DNA of 64,000 nt from Balamuthia mandrillaris (taxonomy: Eukaryota; Discosea; Longamoebia; Balamuthiidae): NCBI GenBank assembly GCA_031835245.1, contig JAVKOQ010000136.1:1-64000 (forward strand), given 5' to 3'. The translations under genes were made by a program, and so were the position numbers. Every line of letters starts with the position of its first letter. Position 1 is the stretch's first letter. Below, in pieces: positions 34,056 through 44,303 of the stretch. The notes under the pieces were generated by a model. The model did not search any database, was not told where the DNA came from, and worked only from the letters and a program-made list of their open reading frames with translations.

Positions 34056-34612
34056 ACCAAAGAAAGAGCTGGCAACCTTTGCAGCGGGGTGCTTCTGGAC
34101 GGTGGAGCTGGTCTTCCAAAGACTGCCGGGGGTGCTCTCCACCCAGGTGGGCTACACCCAGGGCCACAAGGCCAACCCCACCTACCAGGAGGTCTGCTCG
34201 GGACAAACGGGACATGCTGAGGCCGTCCTGCTTGAATACGACCCTGAGGAAGTCTCCTACTAGGATCTGCTTGAGGTGTTCTGGAAGAAACACGACCCAA
34301 CCACTCTCAACAGACAGGTTTTCGTCCCGTGTATGTATTTTGTTTTGTTAAAATCTGAACCTTTTTCAATGTCAGGGAGGTGACATTGGCACTCAGTACC
34401 GCTCGGGCATCTACTACCACAACAAGCCACAAAAGGAGGCAGCAAAGCGAACCAAGAAAATAGTGGAGAAGCAATTGCGGAAGAAGGTTGTTACAGAGAT
34501 TCTCCCCACCATAGAGTTCTGGCCGGCAGAGGACTACCACCAGCGTTACCTGGAGAAGGGCGGCCAGTGCGCAGCCAAGAGGTGCACTGACACCATTCGC
34601 TGCTATGGTTAA
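34056..34612 (+). pseudogene. Tandem msrA copy, decayed
   Basis: A second MsrA copy in tandem, closely matching the first, with its intron at the same position (34318-34375). The first ATG is replaced by other sequence, so no start codon stands in place. An in-frame TAG lies at 34261-34263 where copy one has GAT. The catalytic motif reads GCFWT, and one C-terminal cysteine is arginine (AAKRC). The C-terminal half stays open and well conserved ([16 protein letters not shown]), so inactivation looks recent. A small chance remains that a shorter product is made. Confidence 0.85.
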
Positions 34613-34700
34613 AACAAAAAAATAAAATAAAAAGAAAAAAGAAAAAGAAACAATGAATTTGTAAAGAAAAATAAAATAAAATAAGGCAAAAAAAGTTGTT

Positions 34701-34781
34701 GTGCGAAGTGGGATTTGAACCCACGCATCCGAAGATACTGGTGCCTTAAACCAGCGCCTTAGACCGCTCGGCCATCCGCAC
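34701..34781 (-). tRNA. tRNA-Leu (anticodon AAG)
   Basis: Reverse-strand 81-base cloverleaf. Acceptor GTGCGGA pairs with TTCGCAC, the D arm has GGCCGAGCGGTC, the anticodon stem CTGGT/ACCAG holds loop TTAAGGC (AAG at 34-36), a long variable arm TATCTTCGGATG marks a class II tRNA, and the T arm is GTGGGTTCGAATCCCAC. No intron is present. CCA is not encoded. Confidence 0.95.
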
Positions 34782-35038
34782 TACATGCCTTTTACTTCTC
34801 AAAAGTTGGTTTCACGAGCGGAGCTCAAGCCCTTTGCCTCTTTTTTTCTTGTGTGCTCACGTTGTACGTGACTTGGATTGGAGGAACTTCTTCGGCCGTT
34901 TATTAAGACACCCTTTCGCTCGCTCTGGTGGTTTTGCTCTATGGGCTGAACAAAGCACACTGGTTTCGTGTGGGCAGAGCTTGTACATTTACGCGCTTTA
35001 TCTGCAGAGAATTTTTTTTAAAACAAAAGATTTGGATG

Positions 35039-35596
35039 CTACTTTGGAAGGCTCTGAAACTGGCTGCTGTTCGTTTGCATCGGTGGTCTCGCTGTGGGTG
35101 TGTTGGTTGGTATCCGTGTGGCAAGGGGCTGCTGTTGATACTGTTGATTGCTTGGAGCAGCCCCTCCTTGCCGAAATTGGGTTGTTGGTGTGGTTGAGGC
35201 TGTGGTACCGACACCAAACTTAATGTTTCTTATGTCTTGTTGTTGCTGTTGTGGCATTGAGGAAGAGACTGCAGCAGCAGAAGAAGAGGAAGTGGTGGCG
35301 GAAGGACTTTTAGGAAGAGACTGTGTTGATGATGACGATGATGAGGAGGATGAAGATGGAGTTGAAGAAGGACCAGCACCAAGAGCTTGCTTCTTGAGTG
35401 GGCGTTGTGGAGCAGCTCCCCCGCCTCCGGTCGTGGGCCTATTGGATGTGGAGGCACTGGTTCCTTTGCTGATGGCAGCTGCTCCTCGTTTGGTGCCTTT
35501 ACCGGGTTGTTGGGTCGTTGCTCTTGTGGAGGACTTGCTGCTTTCAGTTAATCCTATTCCCAGTTGTTATTGTAGGTTGATATTGCAATCAATGTA

Positions 35597-35647
<51 letters not shown>

Positions 35648-35899
35648 GAGAGAACAGAATTGAAAAGACAAAACGCGAAGAAGAGCAGGAGAGAGAGAAG
35701 AGAGAGCGAGAGAGAGGGAGAGAGATATGAACCTCGCCCAGCTACGATAGCATGCAAGAGATTATCGAGCTGTTTGGAGGTGTCCTCTGTGGTAATGATT
35801 TCTTTCTTAGGCCGGAGCCGCACCTCTTCCAACTTTGTGTTGTAGGATGACTCTATACTATCACACATTGCGTTGAATTCTCTTATCATTGTCTTTATT

Positions 35900-35942
<43 letters not shown>

Positions 35943-36756
35943 AGGGACGAGAAGAAAAAGGAGATTAAATATAAAAATTTGAGCATGAAAGAAGGAACAT
36001 AAAAGTTATTGAGATGTTGAAATCAAAGTGTACATACTTCTAAGGTTACTCGTTTTTGCTCTAAAGTTGTGGGTTGAGTTTGAGCGTTGTATTCAGAGAC
36101 AAGCTGCGCTTCTCTCGCTTCCAACTCTGGAAGGCCTTTTGTACGAAGCATTTCTGGTACTGAAGTATTACATTTTTAAAATGAACAGACAAGTCGGAGA
36201 GTGAGGAAGAGAGAAAAGAAGAGCAGAGAAGAAAAGAAAAGAAAAGAAAAGAAAAGAAAAGAAAAGAAAAGAAAAGAAAAGAAAAGAAAAGAGAAGAAAA
36301 GAAAAGAGAACGATGAAGAGAACGATGAAGAGAAGAGAACGATGAAGAGAGCGCAAAAAGGAGAAGAGAATTATGGACGGAAAGAAAGAAGCTAGAATAG
36401 AAGGGTGAGCAAAAAGAAGACGAGAGAGAAGGACGTGCATTGGGTGGGCTCTGGCGTTAGTTTCTTGGGTTGAACCACAAAGTGGGAGAGAATGCGCGCG
36501 GAGCCATGACCCGTGTTAAACTGGGCATTGAGGATGTGAAAGTGCGTGGCCAACACGGAGAACAGCCCTAACAGCTCTTTCCTTTTGGATGCAAAAATAA
36601 TAAATAAATACATTTGATGAGTACAAACGAGCAAAAGAAGAGTGTGGACACTCACCATTCAGAGTTCCTTTCAAAGTCTACACTGGCTATCACGTTTTTG
36701 ATGCTCTCCGCCTTTGCCCGCAGGGACTCCAACGTCATCGGCACTTCGCCCTCCAT
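35039..36756 (-). CDS. MED8: Mediator complex subunit 8
   Basis: Head-module Mediator subunit linking activators to RNA polymerase II. Five exons (36756-36656, 36581-about 36439, 36159-36038, 35892-35733, 35553-35039) give about 346 residues. Family blocks: SLRAKAESIKNVIASVD, LLGLFSVLATHFHILNAQF, ILSHFVVQPKKLTPEPT, VPEMLRTKGLPELEAREAQL and IREFNAMCDSI. The C-terminal exon is rich in S, Q, T and P, as in other MED8 tails. The exon 2 donor is odd. The only nearby GT (36434) breaks frame, whereas a GC donor at 36438 keeps frame across to VPEMLRTK. A GC-AG intron or a base error is therefore likely. Intron 2 contains an AAAAG/TTTTC repeat. Confidence 0.8.
35599..35643. repeat. (TG)n and (GA)n tracts in MED8 intron 4
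   Basis: TG dinucleotides (about 35596-35611) followed by GA to 35643; CA/TC on the sense strand of MED8. Confidence 0.85.
35911..35938. repeat. (GA)n tract in MED8 intron 3
   Basis: GA dinucleotides, TC on the sense strand, close to the acceptor at 35893. Confidence 0.85.
36231..36304. repeat. (AAAAG)n pentamer in MED8 intron 2
   Basis: About 13 copies of AAAAG on the plus strand (TTTTC on the sense strand), inside the intron whose donor is unclear. Confidence 0.93.
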
Positions 36757-36991
36757 CTCTTTCTCTCTCTTCTGCTTCTGTGTTGTTGAAATTTCCTTCC
36801 AAGTATCACGCGTTCGATTCCAACTGCTTGCATGGTTTTTTTAAATGTTGATAATATTTGTCGACATTCATTTTTATTTTTAATTTCTTTATTTTTTCTT
36901 TTCTTTTTTCTTTTTTCTTTTTTCTTTTTTCTTTTTTCTTTTTTCTTTTTTCTTTTTTCTTTTTCTTTTCTTTTTCTTTTTTTTGTTGTTG
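36757..36991. promoter_or_regulatory. MED8 promoter with TGTCGACA and heptamer repeat
   Basis: TGTCGACA at 36859-36866, 103 bases upstream of the MED8 start, then a (TTTTTTC)n heptamer repeat from about 36895 to 36985 that abuts the AtuA-family stop. Confidence 0.6.
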
Positions 36992-39458
36992 TTACAAGTG
37001 AGCAACAAAGGAAGAGTCCTGATGATGAATCCATTGTTTCGGCACGGTGACCTCGTAGGAAAGCAGCATTTGGGCGTAGGCCTTGCCCTGGCGGTCGATG
37101 TTCAAGCTGCTGAGCCCTCCGCCAGCGAGCGAGTCCGTCAACACAAAGTTGAGGGCATGGATGCCCGGGAGCTCGTATCGAACCACTTTGCCCTTTACGA
37201 GGTGAGCAAAGTACTCGTGCACCACCTTTTTTGTGTTGTTTTTGTTTTTGTTTTTGTAAGAGGAAGAAAATAAATGTGTGCTTTGAAGAGAAAAAAAGAA
37301 TAAAAGGAGAGGAAGACGAACCTCCGAAGTGAGAATCCTTTTCAAGAAGGGATAGTACTCCCTGCGACGGGCAATGATGCCCACATTAGCAACATCTCCT
37401 TTGTCTCCGCTCCTTCCGAAACAAAGAGCAACCAGCGGGACCTTCACCATTCCCTCCACTCCACTTGAGGGAAAACCTTTCCACTCTTCTTCTTGTTCTC
37501 GTCTCTGAGAACAAGAAGCAGAAGAAGAACAAGAAGGCAGTAAAGCAGGAATCTCTCGAGGTTGCGAGGTTGGACCAACGGCAATGATGGCAGGAACAAC
37601 CTCTTTTCTAACCAACACTGCTGAGTGTCGGATGAGAGGCTGCGGTCGAGGTCTGCCAGAGCCCCCACCAGTTATGCCAGGAGCCATGCCGGTGGCAGCG
37701 GGCGCCACCTCGCGCCCAAAAATGGCAAGCGCCTTCATGTCGTTGTGATGGGCTGAGAGACTGAGGATAACTTCTCTAGTGGCTTTGGCGCCCTCTCGTG
37801 CGTGTGGTCCGTATGCTGTCATTCATTAATGTAAGATTGGAGAAAGAGGAGAGAGAGAGAGAGACGAACTGTGTTCAGCTCCTAATATCTCGATGTTTGT
37901 GGAAATAAAGTCTGGCAAGCCCCTCATGGCCAACATCCGCTTGGAACGCTGGACAATGGCGTTGCCCACGGCCTCTGCTTTTCTCTTTGCATCAATGCCA
38001 CCCACCATCAACGTTCCCGAGAGCTTGAAGCCATCCAACGAAGTGGCCGATATCTTGTAGAACGGTGTAGGCGCCTTCCCTCTTGCTCCCGACACTAACA
38101 CTCTGTCCTTGTCCAACTGCTTCGCGGTAACTGAGGTCCAATCGCAGATTACATCGGGCAGGATGTAGTTAGCCGGATCGTGGATCTCGTAGACCAGTTG
38201 CTCGCAGACTGTGCCGACGGAAACCAAGCCACCGGTTCCTCTGGCCTTGGTGATGATGAAAGAGCCGTCGGCATTCACCTCCGCAATGGGAAAACCCACG
38301 TTGGTCCATCCTTCTCCCGTCTCTATCTTTCTTTTCGCCTCTTCCTGCTCTTGTGGTGAAAGTGAAGAAGTGAGAAGGCGACCAGCGAGAGAGTCTTTCC
38401 AATCGGTAAAGTTGCCACCGGTAGCTTGACAACCGCATTCGATGATGTGACCGGCAAGGCTGCCGCTGGAGAGCAGATCATACTCTTTCTCAGGGTTCCA
38501 TCCAAACTCATGCAGGAGAGGACCCAAGACGAGGGCGCTGTCGGCGCAACGGCCCGTCACCACGATCTGAGCCCCTTCTTTTAAAGCGGCGGCGATGGGC
38601 ACCGCTCCCAAGTAAGCGTTGAAGGAGAGGACGTGAGGCCGCAAGTCATGCCAGCAGGGCTCTGCCTCGCCGGCTTCCACATGGAAGAATGGTTGGAAGA
38701 CTTGCTGATCTTGCTGCTGCTTTTGGAGGAGCTCTTGGCGGCGAGGGAGGAGGTCGTCCCCGTAGACGGCGGCCACGATGGGAATGGGTTGGCCGGCTTC
38801 TTGGCTGGCTTGCTCTATTGCTTTCTTCAAAGCCAAGGGATTCATTCCTAAAGCAGAAAGGCAGAGTAAGAAGAAAGAGGACAGAGGAAGGAGAGAAAGG
38901 AAGAGAGAAGCAAAGAGACAAGAAGTGATACGAAAGAAGCGAGGAGAGAAACGAAAAGAAAAGAAAGTACAAAGAAGAAAGCACAAAAACAAAAAGAAAG
39001 TACAACAACACAGAATGAATGACGAAGAAGAACATGCCTCCGGCGTTGGTAACAACTTTGATGTTGTGAGCAAGGATAGGCCCCATAAGCGGCTTCCATA
39101 CTGTTTCCACAAACTCGTTGACAAAGCCACCCTCTCCTGCTCCACCTTTCACTGTCTGCAAAAAAAATGAGTGAGAGCAAGCACGAGAACAAGAAAAAGA
39201 AGAGAAAAAAAAAAGAACCTTGCTCTTGCTGCGTGCGAGGATGGCCATGGTGACCTCCGCCAAGTAGTCGGCCACCAGGTAGTCCAAGGCGGCGCCTTCG
39301 CTGTGGACCAGCTGCCACGCTCCAGCAGGGCTGTCCCCCCAAAAGGCCGAGCTACAGCCTATCCTGACCACTTTTTCAGCATTGGTGGTGGCGTCCGAAG
39401 CAGGCCCCGCTCCTTCTTGTCGTCGTCGTCGCTGTGGTGCTGCAGCCGGTTGCGCCAT
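36992..39458 (-). CDS. AtuA/DUF1446 family protein (acyclic terpene utilisation-like)
   Basis: Five exons (39458-39219, 39155-39038, 38847-37870, 37815-37322, 37225-36992) sum to 687 residues. The N-terminal two thirds match the AtuA family: RIGCSSAFWGDSP, YLVADYLAEVTMAIL, VVTNAGG at the exon 2 end, VTGRCADSALVLGPLLHEFGW, SLAGHIIECGCQATGGNF, FPIAEV. AtuA is named from bacterial acyclic terpene and citronellol catabolism, but eukaryotic members have no proven reaction. The C-terminal part (VPLVALCFGRSGDKGDVANVGI, then YELPGIHALNFVLTDSLAGGG) is the small domain often encoded beside or fused to AtuA. Intron 2 fits a GC-AG pair (donor GCATGT after GGAG at 39038), which alone keeps the NAGGMNPLAL block in frame. 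Confidence 0.87.
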
Positions 39459-39939
39459 TCCTCCGCCCTTCAGCTTTCTTAAAATTTCTAAATGTTCGTG
39501 TCGACCTGACTGGTAATGTCGACAAATTTAGCTGTTTTTCAAGATAATAGCCAAATGGTTAAGACCGCTTCGTTCACGGTATTATGTATCTGATGACAAC
39601 CTATTAGAGTAAATTTCCTTTTTTCGGTTGGAGATGTTCGTGTCGTCGTGATGTTCATTTACCACAAGAAAGAGAGGAAAAAAGGGGCGTGGCGGGAGGC
39701 CAGTGCTTGCTGCAGAGAGCCGGGACGCGTTGTAAGCAGGACAAAAAAAAAGTAGAGGGTGGGGGAGAAAATTGTGGGTGACCTCTAGTCTCTCCTCTCC
39801 TCTCTCTCTCGCTCTCTTCCGCTTTGCACGTGTGCCACCCTTTCTCTCTCTCTTTGTAGACCTTAATCTTTTAGGTCCAACCACGCAAAGAAAACCAGAA
39901 AGGGGGGTTTTGGTGGGGGGGAAAAAAAAAACCGTTCGA
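39459..39939. promoter_or_regulatory. Divergent AtuA-family/HSF promoter
   Basis: 481 bases with TGTCGACC at 39499-39506 and TGTCGACA at 39517-39524, close to the AtuA-family start. The HSF-proximal half has pyrimidine tracts and a G run. A long open frame from 39772 reads into HSF, but the ATG at 39940 is preferred. Confidence 0.5.
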
Positions 39940-41958
39940 ATGGAGGCCTGCAACGAACTTGCACACCTTTGCTCCAGTTACCAGCACCCTCTCCCTCCCT
40001 CACAACTTTCCCCTCCTCATTCCCACCAACCCCTTGAACTAATGACACACGCAACCCATTCCTCTGCTGCCTCCTGTTACTACCACCCTCCTATTGCGCC
40101 GCTTGCCCCTCCTCAACCCGCTGCTTCCTCCCGAGAGGAGCACGCTCCGGGCCACACCAGTCCCCCTGCCCCCAAGACCGCAGCCAGAAGGGGTCGGCGG
40201 CCCAAAAACCTCCTCCTCTCCTCTTCCCCCTCCTCCTCAGCGGCTCCTTCCACTTCTGCCGATGGACAGCAGAAGCAGCCAAAGACGAAGAAGAAAGGCA
40301 AAGGCTTGCCCCCGTTTGTCTCCAAGCTCTACGCCATGGTGCAGGACCCCAAGCTGGACCGCATCATCAGCTGGAATGCGGACGGCGACACCTTCATTGT
40401 GCACAAGCCGGAGGACTTTGCGGTGGACGTGCTGCCAGCCTACTTTCGCCACAACAACTTTTGCAGCTTCATCCGCCAGCTCAACACCTATGGCTTCACC
40501 AAAGTCGTACAGGACAGCTGGGCCTTTCGCAACGAGCACTTCAGGCGGGACCAGCAGGCCCTGTTGGAGCTAGTCAAGAGAAGAAAGTCAGTGAAACGCT
40601 CCCCCGAGAAGGAAGGCTTTGGCTCCGAGCGGACCAAATTCAAACCGACCACTACAAACGCGCCCACGACCACGTCTTCTTCGCCTTCATCTTCAGCTTT
40701 GTCGACTCCTTCCGTAGCTTATTCTCCTAGTTCTGTCGCTGCTTTTGAGGGCAACGACCATCACCACCACCACCATTATCATGACGCTATTGGTCGAAGT
40801 ATACGCAAGAAAATGGCCATGGAAGAGTCGGAAGAGTTCCTGAACGATGAGGACAGAAACTGGATGGTTGAGGCTGAGGTGGACGATGGGGAAGAACCAG
40901 AAGCGGAAGAAGTAATAATAGTAGAAGAGGAAAAGAGAAGGCGATCAAACAGTGGAGTGAGAGAGCATTTCACATTCACTCAGAAATCAGAGGAGGCCAA
41001 CCACAGCAGCAACAATAACAACGATGGAACAACTGACATGGACATTGCTGAAAAAGTGAATCGGTTAACGGAGGAACGCAGCTACTTGCTCGAGGAACTG
41101 GGCAAGCTGAAACAACAACAAGTGACCAACGAACAGATGGTTGAGTACTTTGTGGCAGCCCTTAAAGCATCTAGACAGCGCCAACAAGAAGCTCAAGAAC
41201 GAGAGCAACGCATGCTGATGTTTCTGTCTCAATTGCTCACCCCCAACAATAACCACACCAACACTAATGATAATACGATTGACAAGCATGGAGATCCCAT
41301 CCTTCGAGCGTTACAGCAGAACTTAAAGAAGCCATCATCCTCGTCGATGACAGCGGCTGCTCTGAGAAGAAGAAGACCTATTTCCTCCCTCTCCGAACCT
41401 GCATTCCAGTTTCTATTGCGTGACGAAAGCAATAACGATCACCAGAATGGAAGAGAAGGTGGAGAGGAAGAAGAGAGAGATGAAACGCCATCGTCGCTCA
41501 GCGATCCACTGTTCGATTTCAGCAATATGCATCTCAGTTCTGTCAAACTGGAACGAACAGATGACGAAAACTATCCAACAGGCGTGGTTCCCCTTCATAC
41601 CAATACCTCTTCAACTTCAACCACTGCAACGTCTCTTTGTGGCGACGCAACACCATCTCTTTGTGGCAACGCAACACCATCTCTTTGTGGCAACGCACCA
41701 TCATCTCTTTGTGGCAACGCGCCAACGATTGCCTCATCTTCATCTTCTACTAGTGTTACTTCTGTATATCACAATCTTTCATCTTCGTCTGCATCTTCAT
41801 CGGCAGCAACTGCTGCTGCTCTGTTACCAGAATTTCTCAACGACTATCCGTTCCCTTCCTCTCCTCATTTGGGTGTAGCGGCGATAGATCCTTCCTGCCA
41901 TTTTCTGGATGGTTTAGCTTCTGCTCATTCCACACCGGTAGACCTCCATGCTCATTTT

Positions 41959-42002
<44 letters not shown>

Positions 42003-42833
42003 CTCTCGTTCTTCGGCTTACATGTTTGTTTTCCTGTTCAAACAACGCAGCTTACATTCGGAGAAGACTTCTTGGATACACTGGTGGAGCAGCAGCGGCA
42101 GATCGATCTCGCGGAAAATGGTCTACAACAACCACATCTCACGTCCACTAGCAGCAATGGCACACCAGGTGTGGTTGGTGTTGCTTCTTCTTTATCTTCC
42201 TCCTCTTCCTCTACTTTGGCTTCATCTTCATACGTGCCCTACACATTTGGCCTTGCTACATCTAGTATTCCGTCTTCCCCTCTCAACTCTACAGACAGTT
42301 TGCTCAGTACTTCTAGTCCACTCGACAACAGCATTCCATCTTCTCCTATCTTACGCCATTATCTTCTCTACTCTTCTTCCTCATCTTCTTCTCCATCCTC
42401 AACTGTTTCCTCCAAAACTTCTGCTAATGATAATTCATCTTCCTCTTCTTCCAGCAATTCAGGTTCCTCATCCTCTTCTTCCGCAATCTCCCTACCGTCA
42501 TCATCTTCTATCCCCGATTCAACAGAAGTAGCAATACCAAAGATAAGGTCAGAAGAAGATCTCTCCACATTCGTGCATTACTTTCCCTTATCCCCTCCTA
42601 TCTTCCAATGCCCTCCTTTATCTCCCCCTTCCTCCTCTTCTGGATCTTCATCCTCTTCCCTTTCCTCCGCTTCGTCTACTTCGTCTTCTCAACCCCCCAA
42701 ATCTCCTTCCCTGTGCTCTTCTTATGAAGATGAAGATGAGTGTCAGCAACAACACCACCGATGTCTCGATGCAGAGGATGATGTCCTTTGGGATCAGCTC
42801 GCCGGACAGCTTCAACAACTCACTCACACCTGA
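39940..42833 (+). CDS. HSF: Heat shock transcription factor
   Basis: Trimeric DNA-binding activator of stress genes. Two exons (39940-41937, 42051-42833) sum to 926 residues, large for the family. The DNA-binding domain is near residues 118-215: LPPFVSKLYAMVQD, ISWNADGDTFIVHKPEDF, LPAYFRHNNFCSFIRQLNTY, GFTKVVQDSWAFRNEHFRR. A coiled-coil HR-A/B region lies near 367-432 (VNRLTEERSYLLEELGKLKQQQ onward). The rest is low complexity, rich in S and T. Possible activation motifs are FGEDFLDTLVEQQ, created across the intron, and DDVLWDQLAGQLQQL at the C-terminus, both acidic with bulky hydrophobics. A 24-base tandem repeat encodes LCGNATPS. Reading through the intron would give a false end at 42531. 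Confidence 0.92.
41633..41727 (+). repeat. 24-base coding repeat in HSF
   Basis: Four near-identical units of CTCTTTGTGGCAACGCAACA plus CCAT, coding LCGNATPS-like octads in a disordered part of HSF. Confidence 0.93.
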
Positions 42834-42993
42834 ACTTGCAAACACCACAACCCTGCAGCACGTTTTACTTTGAATGTTCAAGTGCACCATTACATATTCA
42901 TTTGTACACAAGAGCCATCAGTTCTTCGTCGTTCTCTTCTCTTGGTCGTTTTTCTGTTCTCCTCTTCATCAGCGCTCTCTCTTCTCCTCTCTT

Positions 42994-43408
42994 TTACGTG
43001 GAGTCAGTCATGACGGCGTCGCTCATCAACGCCACCCACCTCTCGCGATAACCCGGCGGCAAAAATTGGGCAAAGCCCTGCAGCAGCTCCGGTTGGCCCT
43101 CCAACAGGTTGGCCGCACCAAGTATGACCGTATCGGAGTCGATACTGGCAAACAAGAACAAAACAGGGTGTGAGCGTGAGAAACTGGAAACAAGAAAGAA
43201 GAAGCGAAGCACAACACGTTTGCTGTTGAAAGTCTCTCATAATGGTAAGGAACCGGTTGTACATGTCCGGGCTCTCCCGGAACGCATGTTTTACTTGGGT
43301 GAGATAGTCCAATGCCTCCGAAAAGGTGACCCGCGGAGGTTGGCTCGTGGAACTGCCTTGCGCCGTTGGGGAGGGGGCCTCATCGCTGGCGGTGAGGCAA
43401 GCAGACAT
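42994..43408 (-). CDS. Single paired-amphipathic-helix (SIN3 PAH-like) protein
   Basis: Two exons (43408-43218, 43144-42994) encode 113 residues. The spliced sequence FSEALDYLTQVKHAFRESPD, YNRFLTIMRDFQQQT, IDSDTVILGAANLLEGQPEL and LLQGFAQFLPPGY is a complete PAH domain, the four-helix module by which SIN3 co-repressors bind transcription factors. Nothing else is in the protein, so it is either a stand-alone PAH adapter or a decoy; a full SIN3 is not encoded here. The donor GTGTTG is weak, but the joined sequence fits the family precisely. TGTCGACA lies 104 bases upstream. Confidence 0.8.
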
Positions 43409-44201
43409 TCTTTTTTTGTTTTTGTTGGTGGATTGGTATGGTCGTGACGACACGGATTTATTCAGGACGACCCGAAATAAGGAGGATAATGATGCATCTT
43501 CAATCAATTGTTGTCGACAGGTGTGGTTGATGATGCGTCCAATAAAAATGGCGGGTAAAAACAGTTTCGCCAACTTTTTCTTTTAAATATTTTGGGTGAG
43601 AAAGAAAAGAAAAGGGGGAAAAGAAGAAGAGGACGAAAGAAGAAAAGGTGGTGATCTTTCTTTTTTTCGATCGGAAGCGAAGTAAACAGTTTTTTTTTTT
43701 GAAAGATAGTTGTTGGGGGGGTGGGGTGTTTGTTTTTATCCCGTTCCCTTTCTGAAAGTAAAAGAGAGGAGGGGGGAAGATTTGGCGGTGGGGGGTGTGA
43801 AAGATTTTTTTTTTTTTGGTGTGTGGAACGCTTCTTCAATCACATTCACCCAACCAGGATTGTCGTTGACAGCAAGAAAGAGCGACGCGAGTTGGCGTTT
43901 GGACAGAAGGAGAGTCATCGTCGAGTGAAAAAAAAAACGGACGGCTGCACGAAGAAAGAAAGAACGAATCCTTTGTGACACGCGGAGCAAAGGCTTTTAT
44001 TTATTATTATTTTTCCTACGCTTTATTTATTTTTATCTCTTACGGAGTGAACTTCCTTACGGAGAAAACGGAGAACATAGCAAAAACTAAACCTCTGACA
44101 CTGAACCTCTACTCGTACGTTATTGCAATAACGCTGCTACTCTCAACTCCTTTTATTATTATTTTGTTGCGCAACGCACTGAGCCACTATTTCTCTCTCT
44201 C

Positions 44202-44238
<37 letters not shown>

Positions 44239-44303
44239 CTCCGTTTCTCTCCTGTTCCCCTCTTCTCGCTCTCTGTAAGCAGCATACAACCCAGTTAAAC
44301 GAC
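43409..44303. other. 895-base intergenic region, PAH and PP4R3 promoters
   Basis: Contains TGTCGACA at 43512-43519, homopolymer T, G and A runs at 43690-43820, and a TC tract at about 44201-44234 just before the PP4R3 leader. A possible small gene on the minus strand is listed separately. Confidence 0.45.
43736..43918 (-). CDS. Possible small protein, unrecognised
   Basis: A 60-residue frame beginning MTLLLSKRQLASLFLAVNDN, then PGWVNVIEEAFHT, before decaying into a lysine/proline low-complexity end. The first 33 residues look protein-like, so this could be the first exon of a longer gene or a remnant. No family recognised, no splice partner found. Confidence 0.3.
   Translation of the reverse strand: MTLLLSKRQLASLFLAVNDNPGWVNVIEEAFHTPKKKKSFTPPTAKSSPLLSFTFRKGTG

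Noticed and set aside
41938-42531. HSF frame continuing past 41937 to a stop at 42531
   Set aside because: It crosses a TC-rich intron; the alternative frame after 42051 gives the acidic FGEDFLDTL and DDVLWDQLAG motifs expected in HSF.
43409-43573. N-terminal extension of the PAH protein to an ATG at 43573
   Set aside because: The extension overlaps the TGTCGACA site and lacks family support; the ATG at 43408 gives a complete domain.
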